From positions 55,836,094 to 55,900,093 of the forward strand of contig NC_068576.1 of the NCBI RefSeq assembly GCF_025698545.1: a DNA stretch of 64,000 nucleotides, read 5' to 3'. The position numbers and the translations under genes are program-made. Below the pieces are notes generated by a model. The model was not told the DNA's origin. It did no database searches and saw nothing but the letters and a program-made list of their open reading frames with translations. This DNA is from Gossypium raimondii. Lineage: Eukaryota; Streptophyta; Magnoliopsida; Malvales; Malvaceae. Positions 1 to 9,434 of the stretch are shown one piece after another. Positions within the stretch are counted from its first letter, which is position 1; every line of letters starts with the position of its first letter.

Positions 1-799
1 GTTGCACTGAAAACGATCCCAAGCTACCAAAACAAAGAAACACTACGCTTTTACTAGGTTGAGAGTCTAACCATTTTATGCACTGAGGAACACCATCACC
101 GTCCACGGTGGTGTTAACAATGAGAGGTCCGATGCAGTAAAGGGGAGGCGTGGGGTAGTCCGGCAAGCAGAGTCCATCATTAATCTCTTTGAAGCTCTTT
201 GGCTCGAGATATTCAAAAGTGTCCACAATAATCCCAGTTGAACGGGGCAAGTTGGTGGCGATGTCTAAGAAAACGTCATACAGCTTGTTGCCTTTGAACG
301 TTGTCGGCGGCATATCTGCAGATGGAATCGGTGGAGCACCAGGGATATCAAGGAGAACGTTGAGATGTTGGAAGCTTTGAGTGAATTTGTTACAGAGGGT
401 GGGCAAATAAAGTAAGCAAGCAGCAGCACCGAGGGCGGTAGGGAGGAAAGAGTAAGCTGGAAGGTTGAGATCGGAGGCCACTTCGAATGCTGCGCTGGTG
501 CAGAAGAAGTCGACGATAATGGCGTTGAGTGTGTAGTTATTGGAGATGGTGAGAAGGGTGCGACGGACATCGGGGTTTCTGAGGCGGATGACGTCGAAGA
601 AAAGCGGATCTAAGTCGGTTGAGGTTGGAAGGAGGTCGACGGTGGGGAGGTAGTGGAAGATGATGGAAGGAGGAACGGGGGAGGGGACGGTGGAGGAAGG
701 TTGTGAAGGAAGGGTGGCGATGAGGAGCTTGGCGAACTCTACCAAGGGTGCCAGGTGAGTAAGCATAGGTGCTGGGTAAATAACTATGGCTTCCTCCAT
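1..799 (-). CDS. UDP-glycosyltransferase, UGT88-like, N-terminal part (runs off left edge)
   Basis: A family 1 glycosyltransferase that would move a sugar from a UDP-sugar onto a small acceptor, probably a phenolic or flavonoid, in the cytosol. Reading on the minus strand from the ATG at 799, the frame stays open for about 266 codons to the window edge. The protein starts MEEAIVIYPAPMLTH, with the family's catalytic-type His at residue 15. It continues through NAIIVDFFCT, which holds the Asp of the catalytic dyad, a D-IPGAPPIP stretch and the SVVFLCFGS strand that opens the C-terminal domain. The PSPG box lies beyond the window, so completeness cannot be judged. It is a tandem duplicate of the gene at 3184-4554: the proteins align without large gaps, and the similarity extends a few dozen bases upstream of both ATGs. 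The acceptor cannot be told from sequence. Confidence 0.9.
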   Translation of the reverse strand, partial: MEEAIVIYPAPMLTHLAPLVEFAKLLIATLPSQPSSTVPSPVPPSIIFHYLPTVDLLPTSTDLDPLFFDVIRLRNPDVRRTLLTISNNYTLNAIIVDFFCTSAAFEVASDLNLPAYSFLPTALGAAACLLYLPTLCNKFTQSFQHLNVLLDIPGAPPIPSADMPPTTFKGNKLYDVFLDIATNLPRSTGIIVDTFEYLEPKSFKEINDGLCLPDYPTPPLYCIGPLIVNTTVDGDGVPQCIKWLDSQPSKSVVFLCFGSLGSFSVQ

Positions 800-2149
800 T
801 GGTGATAATGAAAAATGGAGAAGACACAATGTATACATGAATCATAAAGAAAACATTGGGATACGGGGTTTTTATTTTTTAAATGTGCTATTACTCCTTG
901 TAAGTTCATAAAATTTTAGATTTAGTACCTCCGTTAAAAAAAATTATTTAAAAATATTAATCTAGTCATTATAATCGTATTTAATTTTGTCAAATTTATT
1001 ATTAAACTGTCCTTATATGACATGACATATAATTGACAGAAAATAAACATGTTAAATTTACAAATTTTAATAAATAACGGTAATGATTGGACTAGATTTT
1101 AAATTAGAAAAAAATAAGAGGATTAAAGTTTTATCTTTTAAAATATAAGGGCCAAATCTCAAATTATATACAAGCAAAGAGACTAGCAACACATTTTAAC
1201 CTTTTTTTCTGAAGTTACAACCGTATTAACCCTTCCATTTTGAATAAACCAGTTTCTAATTACACGTTTAACTTTTTAATTAATTTTTAAATAATGTATA
1301 TTTAATTCATTCTTCATAATTAAAATATATAATAATTTAAATATAATTATTATTTTAAATATCGTATTAATAGATCAGTAAAGTTTTTAATAATATTAAA
1401 AAATTCAAATCATAATTAAAATATTTATACTATTTTTAATATACAATATAAATTTTTACTTCATGTAATCATTATTTAAACTAATAACTAATAATTTTAT
1501 TAAAATATATTAATTATTTCGATAATTTAAATATATTACTAATAAAAATTCTTATTATTAAAGTATTTGTACAAGCACTAAAAATTGATATATTGTAAAA
1601 TAAACTCTTCACCATTCAATTTTTCTTTTATTTTCTTAATGGTCAAAAATTAATTATAATAATTTTAAATAACATATAATTAATATGTAGCAAAAATTTA
1701 AGTAAAAAATAAACAAAAAACTTTTTAAAAATGATTGTAATTGTAAAAAAATTATGTCAAATTTTACTTCAATTATAATTATTTTAACTAAACATTTTAA
1801 ATAATAAATGTAAATTATTTTTATACGTTAATTAAAAAATAACTTTTCAAATTAATTCTTTTACAAGTACTAACTCAAGCATTAAGTAAACTCAATCTAA
1901 CTATTTATAACCAGAATAAATTTAATTAAAACTTATATATCATAGAACGAGACTCAATTTAAAATCTCAATTTTTCAATACTGAAACATAATTTAAAATC
2001 TTCATTAAAATTAAATTTTTTATATTTATTTTATTTGATTATTCATTGGTTGTTGACTTGTTGGTATTGATTTGAAGGTTGGTTGCAACTGTAACGATCT
2101 TACTGAACTGACATTGAGTGTACTTGAAGATCGACTATAGCACTTCACC
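800..2149. other. AT-rich intergenic DNA between the tandem UGT genes (left part)
   Basis: About 1.35 kb of strongly AT-rich sequence with many short poly-A/T runs. The first 50 bases are the 5' leader of the UGT at 1-799 and resemble the leader of the second UGT. No other gene, clear TIR element or RNA gene was recognised. Confidence 0.6.
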
Positions 2150-2300
2150 CAACCCTTGGTTCAACATGAGATTAGTTGCTGAAATGACAGTCAAGAACCC
2201 GAATTTCAGCTACTTCAGATACGGAACCACCAGTGTTGGGGTGGCTTTAGGCCCAAGAACAAGAGTTACAACAAAAATTAATCTCATTATAGGTTCTTAT
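2150..2300 (+). pseudogene. LEA2 / NHL-like gene fragment
   Basis: A short open stretch reads RLVAEMTVKNPNFSYFRY and then GPRTRVTTKINLI. This matches the style of the LEA_2 domain (late embryogenesis abundant group 2, NDR1/HIN1-like proteins). That domain has a conserved '(V/L)VAEV-VKNPN--SF-Y-NTT' block followed by a basic stretch and 'T--NVTL'. The central part of the domain (the YY-G--VG- region) is missing, there is no upstream membrane segment, and the frame closes at once. I read it as a decayed scrap of a membrane-anchored LEA2 protein and not a working gene. A chance match remains possible because only about 40 residues are informative. Confidence 0.45.
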
Positions 2301-3183
2301 CATATTTATTTTTTATTTTAATGTCTAAACTCACCCATAGTTCCTGTTTAACTCTTAAATAGGGGATAAAGTACTTCAATGCATTCGAACCCAAGTTCTC
2401 TTTGAATGGCAATAATACTGAAACCAATCAAATTAAAACTCAATCGATAAATTAAAGCTGAACTTAAACTCCAACAACGTAAGAAATAATATGAATTTAA
2501 GAAATTATATCGGGTCAAATTTTTTAACATTGACAGCCCGGTCCAAGATGAAAGGTGAATGGTAGGAGACGATCTACAGGAATGGATTGCTCCATTTCGA
2601 TTAATTTGCCACAAAAATTGGTACAAAATATAACTCGCTCTTAGAGATGGGTGCTTTTAAATCATGGATTTCTTGCTTTTTTTTTTCTTTTTTTTCCTTT
2701 TATCATTTGTTGTGATGTAAACTATTCATCATTTTTGTTGAATAATTGTATGGAATTAAAAAAAAAATTTAAGTGTGAAATTGAATATTAATGTTAAATT
2801 CAAGTAGCAAACGGTATATTAACTTTAATAATAAAAGTTAATTTTGATGATTTAAACTAATTAATAAAATAGACAATGATAGCACATATACAAAACTTTT
2901 AACATCGCTTCTAGATTCTTCTTTTATGTAAAACATGCTGTAATTATGATTTCATATATAGAAAATTCATTAATATCTTGTTCATTTTTTTTTTGTGCAT
3001 TGAGAGATATTATTTCACTTTCATCAATTGAGTCCAAAAGTTATGTACAGTTAAATTATAAAAATCAAATCGTAAAGGGAGTAAAACTTGGAATTTTACC
3101 TAAAACTCGAAGCCGTCAAGATTTGGACATCGTTTCTGTGTATCGGACCAACACAACAAAAATAACAACCGGTTCGGTCCGAG
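2301..3183. other. AT-rich intergenic DNA downstream of the second UGT
   Basis: No gene was recognised. Poly-T and poly-A runs near 2675-2770 are the only obvious texture. The last 100-200 bases are the probable 3' flank of the minus-strand UGT ending at 3184. Confidence 0.5.
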
Positions 3184-4554
3184 TCATTTCAGCTTCCATG
3201 ACTCGAAAAGTTTGACTAGCGCAACACGAGAGGAACCTCCCTCACTCGTCGCTACCTCGGCTGCACGTTTCATATCTAACGTTCGCTGCCTAACTGAGTC
3301 ACTTTCTTTCGACTCAATCAACTCTTTGACTCGCTTCTCCACCTCAGTTGAACAAACGAACCCAGTTTCCGACTCCACCATCGGCAATGCGATCTTCATT
3401 TCTTCTACCATCAACACCCTATTGAGCCTTTGTTCTGCATAAAGTGGCCAGGCCAACATTGGAACCCCTGCACACACCGATTCCAGCACCGAGTTCCAGC
3501 CGCAGTGAGTTATGAATCCACCAACCGAGTCGTGATTCAACACGGCTGCTTGAGGTGCCCATGATTTGACTACCAGTCCCCTCTCTTTGGTCCTCTCCAA
3601 GAACCCTTGAGGAAGCAATGAATTCAAATCTGGGTCCAAGCTTTGGTCCTCTAATGGTGGGTTCTTCACCACCCACAAGAATCTCTGCCCACTGCTCTCT
3701 AATCCAACAGCTATTTCTTTTATTTGTTGCATTGAAAACGAACCCGAGCTACCAAAACAAAGAAACACTACGCTTTTACTAGGTTGTGAGTCTAGCCACT
3801 TTAAGCAATGAGGAACATAGCCGCCGTGTGCGGTGGAGTAGGAATTGGAAGGTCCAATGCAGTAAACGGGAGGTGTGGGATACTCCGGTACGCAGAGTCC
3901 ATCGCGAATAGCCTTGATGGCCTTTGACTCGAGGCATTCGAATGTGTTGACGATGATCCCAGCTAAATGGGGCAAACAAGTGGAGTTGTTTAAGAAAATT
4001 TCATACCACTCGTTGCGTTTGAGTACCGGCGATGGCATATCTGAGGATGGAATCGGTGGGACTCCGGGGATGTCGACAAGAACGTTGAGATCTTTAAAGT
4101 TTTGAGTAAATTTGTTGTGAAGGGTGGGCAGATAAAGTAAGGAAGCAAGGGAACCGGCGGCGACGGTGCAGAAACAGTAAGCAGGAATGTTGAGATCGGA
4201 GACGACTTCGAAAGCGTATCTGGTGCAGAAGAAGTCGAAGATAACAGCGTTAAGTGTATAGTTGTTGGAGATGGTAAGGAGGGCGAGGCGGAAGTCGGGG
4301 TTGTTGAGGCGGATGACATTGAAGAGAAGGGAGAGTGGGTGGGTTGAGGGAGGAGGGAGGTCGACGGCGGGGAGGTAGTGGCAGGTGATGTTTGGAGGAA
4401 CGGCGGAGAAGGGAGGTTGGAAAGGGATGGTAGTGGCGATGAGGATGTGGATAGAAAGGGAAGGGTGGTGAGTGAGGAGGAGCTTGGCGAACTCTACCAT
4501 GGGTGTTTGGTGGGTAAGCAAAGGTGCTGGGTAAATAACTATGGCTTCTGCCAT
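3184..4554 (-). CDS. UDP-glycosyltransferase, UGT88-like, complete
   Basis: An intronless family 1 UDP-glycosyltransferase of 456 residues, the usual length for plant UGTs. The catalytic-type His is residue 15 (in PAPLLTHQTP) and the dyad Asp is about residue 107 (VIFDFFCT). The 44-residue PSPG sugar-donor box spans about 332-375. It opens with WAPQ, carries HCGWNS at 350-355 and ends in Gln375, the residue usual for UDP-glucose users. The N-terminal style (IVIYPAP, MVEFAKLL) and the SVVFLCFGSSGSFS block point to the UGT88 group, whose known members glucosylate flavonoids, chalcones or related phenolics. It has no signal peptide or membrane segment, so it is probably cytosolic. It is the right-hand partner of a tandem pair with the gene at 1-799, in the same orientation. 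All key residues seen are intact. The acceptor is unknown. Confidence 0.95.
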   Translation of the reverse strand: MAEAIVIYPAPLLTHQTPMVEFAKLLLTHHPSLSIHILIATTIPFQPPFSAVPPNITCHYLPAVDLPPPSTHPLSLLFNVIRLNNPDFRLALLTISNNYTLNAVIFDFFCTRYAFEVVSDLNIPAYCFCTVAAGSLASLLYLPTLHNKFTQNFKDLNVLVDIPGVPPIPSSDMPSPVLKRNEWYEIFLNNSTCLPHLAGIIVNTFECLESKAIKAIRDGLCVPEYPTPPVYCIGPSNSYSTAHGGYVPHCLKWLDSQPSKSVVFLCFGSSGSFSMQQIKEIAVGLESSGQRFLWVVKNPPLEDQSLDPDLNSLLPQGFLERTKERGLVVKSWAPQAAVLNHDSVGGFITHCGWNSVLESVCAGVPMLAWPLYAEQRLNRVLMVEEMKIALPMVESETGFVCSTEVEKRVKELIESKESDSVRQRTLDMKRAAEVATSEGGSSRVALVKLFESWKLK

Positions 4555-5515
4555 CGCTGATTATGAAAAAATGGAGGGGAAAAAACACAAAGAACAGGAG
4601 TTTAAAGATGATGTAGATGAAATAAAAGAGCGAGTTACTGAACCAAAAAGATGGTCAACGATGATCCTTAACCATGTTTTTGGAATAGGATACACCACCT
4701 ACTCTCCTCATTCCATTTATTAAAATTTTTATAAATCTGAAAATCTAAAAACATTATTTAAAATTTAAACATAAAAAATTTATAGAAAATCATAATTTTC
4801 TAATTATTAAGTGATAATATAATACAACCTCAAAATATTACATCTTCGCACTTTAATAAATTCCAAAATTGGAAAAATTATTAATATCATCTTGTGAATG
4901 TTGCTTTATTTTTTTTCCTAATAATGGAAAACAAGGTCACATGGAGTAATTGAACTTTATTTGGTATTTTGAAATTGAAAGCTCTTTAAATTGTATGATT
5001 TAAGGGGTTTTTTTTATTATCTAAATTAGGTTATCCATAGGGAGCAATAGACAATAACTAATCCCCTCCCTTGTTACGAATGCTCTCCAATGTCCAATAT
5101 AATCGAAGGTCATTAAAGCTACAAACCCAACAACATCAAGTGGAGAATGCAATCGAAAACCTAAGCCTCCCCGAAAGACTAGAAGGACTAGAAAACCTAT
5201 ATTCAGGGTATATAGCTATGCATATGACAAGTTTATAAAGATAGAAAAACAAAATACGGTCACATTCATCATTGCAAAGCTTAAAAGTGTTGGAAGCTTT
5301 TTACCAAAGTGTAACTACACAAACTCCAAACGAAAGCTTTAAAACGACAGGTACAAAACAAAGTAAAAGGAAAAAGAAAATCCGTCTACCTCTACTTAGG
5401 AGCAATTTTGGACAATCAAGCACAGCCAAGTGACGCATTGTAATTAGATTGAAGAGAAAGTATCCAACATTTGGATAATGGAGTCCAAAACAGCATACCA
5501 TTGAGAACAAAGAGC
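4555..5515. other. UGT promoter side and SGT1 3' flank
   Basis: Upstream region of the minus-strand UGT (left) and the 3' flank of minus-strand SGT1 (right, roughly 5190-5515). No other gene or transposon was recognised. A short plus-strand open frame over the UGT leader has no family resemblance. Confidence 0.5.
4653..4658 (-). promoter_or_regulatory. W-box core upstream of UGT
   Basis: TTGACC on the minus strand, about 100 bases upstream of the UGT start codon at 4554. This is the core recognised by WRKY factors. One six-base match is weak evidence, but the position is plausible for a stress-responsive UGT. Confidence 0.3.
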
Positions 5516-8236
5516 TCAGTACTCCCACTTCTTCAGTTCCATACCATCCGGAGGACTTCCTTCCACCTTCTTTACACCAACTTCTTTCCAGTTCGTCGAA
5601 AGAACAGTCCCGTTTGATTCCACCTATAATGCATACAGCAGATAAGATTGTTCAAACCCCCATTATTTTATCCCAAAGACCATAGTTATGCAAAACAAGC
5701 TTTTTGAGTTAGATATCTTACAAAGGATTTCTGCATGGCCCTTCTTGCATCCTCATCAGCATCCTGATAAATGTCACGGAAAAATTTATTCAAAGCTGCA
5801 TCACCATCTAGCTTTTCATCTTTCTCCTGAAAAACCAGCCAGAAAGGGTCGTGTTAAATCATGATTGCATCCCACAAACTTACACAGGGCAAGTTGTCCC
5901 ACGCACACAATGGAAAACATATAAAAATTAAGATATTTGATGTACCTCCTTCTTTACTTGAGCTTCGATTTTATCCCAATCAACCCTTTTTGGTTTGGAG
6001 GATGGGTACGATGGCCTTTGATTTGCAGCAACTACAAGACAAGAATTAGTTATGGCCACAAGTCGATAAAAGGATACTTTAGTAGCCAAATTATTAGAGG
6101 GGATATTCTAGCTTTCATAGAACACTTAACTAGCATGTGTGCTCAAAGAACAAGTTCAACCAATCAAATGATACTGGAAAAGATTTTCAATTGCAAAAGC
6201 ATCAACAAAGAAAACCATGAAATTTATGGGCATGGAGTGTGGTCAAACATTACTGAAGCAGATATCAATGTGTTCTAATTTTACAATATAAGAACCCCAT
6301 ATTGCAGAATAACAAATAGCTGTGCAGATTTGTTTGAACTTTGAAAACAAATTAAGATGAAATTCTTTTAATGTGAACAAGATAGAAAAATTCAAGGGCA
6401 TGGAGAGATCAACATACCAGAAGATACATTAATCCTTTGGGGCACAGCAACTTCCATGCTAAATTCAAGGGATGTCCAATGAATTGGTTCAGCTTTTGCT
6501 AACCTAATTTCAATTTTGGTTGACAAAACATCATATCTGCACTTGTCAGGTATTATCTGTTCAAACATTGGCAATCCCGAAAAAGACAACTTAGCATCTC
6601 AACTAGAGATACAATCACATAGCAAAAGATTGAACACTAAGCCTATTTGTCGCTACTTTAAAAAAAAAAAGAATTCCACTTCAATGAAGTATTTTCAATA
6701 ATTTCCAGAATTAACTAAAGAGTTCTATATTTGGACCTTTGCCCAAAAGGAAAATGCCAACCTTATGTACCATATTACTCTTACAACCAGAAAATAATCA
6801 ACACAAATTTCATGTAATACCTTTCCAAATAAGCGAGGTTGGAAATGATAAGCATCTTTGCCGGGTGCATTGACAGCGACACTTAGCTGCACAGCAACAA
6901 AGAAAGATGGTGTATCTTTAGCCTACTAATAAAAAACTCAATGCTACTCATGGAACACTTAAGGAAAGAAACACACAAAATTGCAAAACAAAGATGAACC
7001 ACAATGCAACTTACTATTTGTTCACCATAATCAACTTTAACACACTCGGGTGGTATTCCCTTAGCAAATATTGTGACAACCACTTCCTCTGGTTTCTGAT
7101 AAAATTCATGCCTGCACAATATATTTTTTACCAAATCAACTGCAAATCACCAAATGCAAAATAGCACTGACATTACAAAGAGAATACATAGGAACAAACC
7201 TGTAAGTTGATTTAGTTGGTGCTGCAACAGTCATGGGATCAGGTACATCCTTGACAGAAGAGACGTCTTTCACTGGTACAACATTTGTTGGCACCACATC
7301 CAACGTCTCCTTCGGTAACTCACCATTTTCCTCTAAACAAATACACAAAGGTATTATATAGCAAGGCAAGAGAGGTTACTGAGACAATAACAGAATACTT
7401 TTAATTATATAGCAATTCTTTCGGATAAATTCACCCCTTACCAAAACCCGTTCTTTAAGACAATATACCTGCAATGCGCTCTTCACATTCTTTAATCAAC
7501 TTGGAAAATCTAGACTCTTCTGGTGCCAAAGCAGCCCCAGTCTCCAACGCAGCCTTAGCAGTTTGATACTCCTCAAGCTTCATACACGCAGTACTGCAAA
7601 CATACGTTTACATATTATTACAAAGGCTTGTTCTGGGAAAAGGGTGAATACAAATTTAGCTATTCTATCAACTACTAAAAATTTTCTCCCATAATAATCT
7701 TTTACAAAAACAACCCTACAAATTCCTTTAGTAATTATACATTAAATACGATGCGGAAACAATTAATTTCAGTGCAGAAAGTACTATATTACGCAAGGGA
7801 ATAAAGAGTATATAATTTTTTTTTTAAAGGACTAAAGCATTGGGCGAGCCCAAATAATCAAATTAAAGAGGAAAAAGAAAAGCCGGTAAGGGGAAATGAA
7901 CTAACGCTTTACGCAAGTAGGCTTTAGACATGGACGGATCCAACTCAATTGCTTTGTTAGCATCTGCCACAGCATCTGCGCGAACAAAATTGCAAAGCAA
8001 CAAGTAGAATGAACAATTAGTTTCTTTTTGAAACTTATAGAAAGTGAGATAAATAGGGAAAAATTAAGGGAGAAACCAGGGAGATTGTTCAGTTTGATGT
8101 TGGCTTGAGCACGGTCAGCGTAGAGCTCGGCCTTTTTAGGGTTGATTCCGATGGCTTGCGAGTACAGATCGAGGGCGAGTTCAAAGTGGTCATCGAAGTA
8201 TGCTTCTTTGGCTTTGGTTTCTAAAGCAGACGCCAT
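5516..8236 (-). CDS. SGT1: SGT1 co-chaperone (suppressor of G2 allele of skp1)
   Basis: SGT1 works with HSP90 and RAR1 to stabilise NLR immune receptors and also binds SCF ubiquitin ligases. Ten exons give one continuous frame of 362 residues: 8236-8077, 7975-7906, 7593-7469, 7332-7200, 7111-7015, 6886-6821, 6556-6418, 6031-5946, 5826-5722 and 5623-5516. All junctions are GT-AG. Order of domains: a TPR domain at about 1-105 (starts [20 protein letters not shown]), a variable linker at about 118-158, the HSP90-binding CS domain at about 159-250 ([20 protein letters not shown], then [10 protein letters not shown]), and the SGS domain at about 270-362. The SGS domain ends ELKKWEY, the family's typical C-terminus. 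The length fits plant SGT1. The start is the first ATG and is followed at once by the TPR. It is divergent from the PPR gene at 9435, and a W-box core (TTGACC at 8332) lies about 95 bases upstream. Confidence 0.97.
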
Positions 8237-9434
8237 TACCAGGGCAAACCCAGAGACTCACAACGAGGAAGAGAAGTGTCTAGAAGATCAAAAGATCAAT
8301 GGAAGAGGGGATTTTGATTTTCTGAATAGGATTGACCCTCAAAGAAAACTAATATAAACAGATTGAATAGTTTCCGACCTTTTAAACGATTTGATTTATT
8401 TATTCCGAAATTACAATTATACCCCCCACGGTTTTGTAAATTACAATTTTATACCGACCGGTTCAACTTTTGGGCCATTGGTTTTTCATTCAATTTTTTA
8501 AAAAATTACAATTAAATCATATTAATAAATTCCTATAATTATAATCAATATATACATAAAATTACAATCAAAATCATTTATTAGAATGTATACTAATTGA
8601 TAGTCGAAAACTTTAACTAGTGATTAAGGATTCAATCCTCGTCCTAGGTATGGAGCAACTTTAAAACCCGTAATCAGTATCTACTCTTTAATGAGCTCAT
8701 AGAACACGGAAGATTAATTACTAGGCTTACTCTAGTAAATACTTGAATAACAAAGAAAAATTACAATCAAAATAAATTATTAAAATAATATTAATTTAAT
8801 AATTAATATATATCCAAATTAGATCAAAATAAATATAAAATGCTACATAATGAAACTTAAATAAAAAATCACGTAATCATATATAATAAAACTCAAATCT
8901 AAAAACACATTAATTATTTATTTAATAGCAAGCAAAATATATGTGTATATTCTTGCTTCGGTTCTGTTCTCTATTATATTCCATGCTTCTACGTAGGGCA
9001 AAGTTTATTAAGCAATTTAAAGGCTAATATATGCAACATATAATTTTTAATTTTTTTAAATTTAAATTTAATTATTAATATTATTAAATGTATTGTTGTG
9101 ACATTTTGAAATAAATAAAATACTCATTCAATAATAATATAATTATTAAATTAAAAAAATGAATATAACAAAATAATTTTAACCATATTAAAATTAAAGA
9201 ATAAACTAAATTGAACGCAAGGTACAAAATAATATATTAACCCTTCCTTTTTTTTCCTTTCACGTAGAGCGAGTTTTGTAGTACCAGATATTGATGCTTC
9301 CAAGCAATTAAGCTTCTTGCTTTCTAAATCGATATCGAATCCATTATTATCTCACAAACACGCAAGGTCCCGCGATTCTGATTAAGCAGTAGATTCACTT
9401 TTTCAAAGCATCACTTTCCATATCACTGATCTTC
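8237..9434. other. Shared upstream region of SGT1 and the PPR gene
   Basis: A 1.2 kb spacer between divergently transcribed genes. The first 100 bases are the SGT1 leader and promoter; about 9250-9434 is the PPR leader. The middle is AT-rich and holds the SINE-like copy at 8596-8755. No further gene was seen. Confidence 0.6.
8596..8755 (+). repeat. SINE-like repeat, copy 1
   Basis: This block is clearly homologous to 48783-48955. Shared pieces include GTATGGAGCA, TTTAAAAC, CAGTATCTA, TTAATGAGC, AGATTAATTA and CCAGTAAATAC or its variants. Near the left end is GATTCAATCC; the other copy has GGTTCGATCC at the same place, which is a good RNA polymerase III B-box. The A-rich right end and the length suit a tRNA-derived SINE. 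No A-box is convincing here. Confidence 0.4.

Noticed and set aside
265-845. Two overlapping ~100-codon minus-strand open frames
   Set aside because: They are out-of-frame shadows of the UGT coding sequence at 1-799.
3419-4588. Several 60-112-codon open frames on both strands
   Set aside because: All lie inside or over the complete UGT in other frames; composition follows the UGT codons.
5861-6701. Plus-strand open frames over the SGT1 introns and exons
   Set aside because: Antisense to SGT1 exons 7-8 and introns, with no family resemblance.
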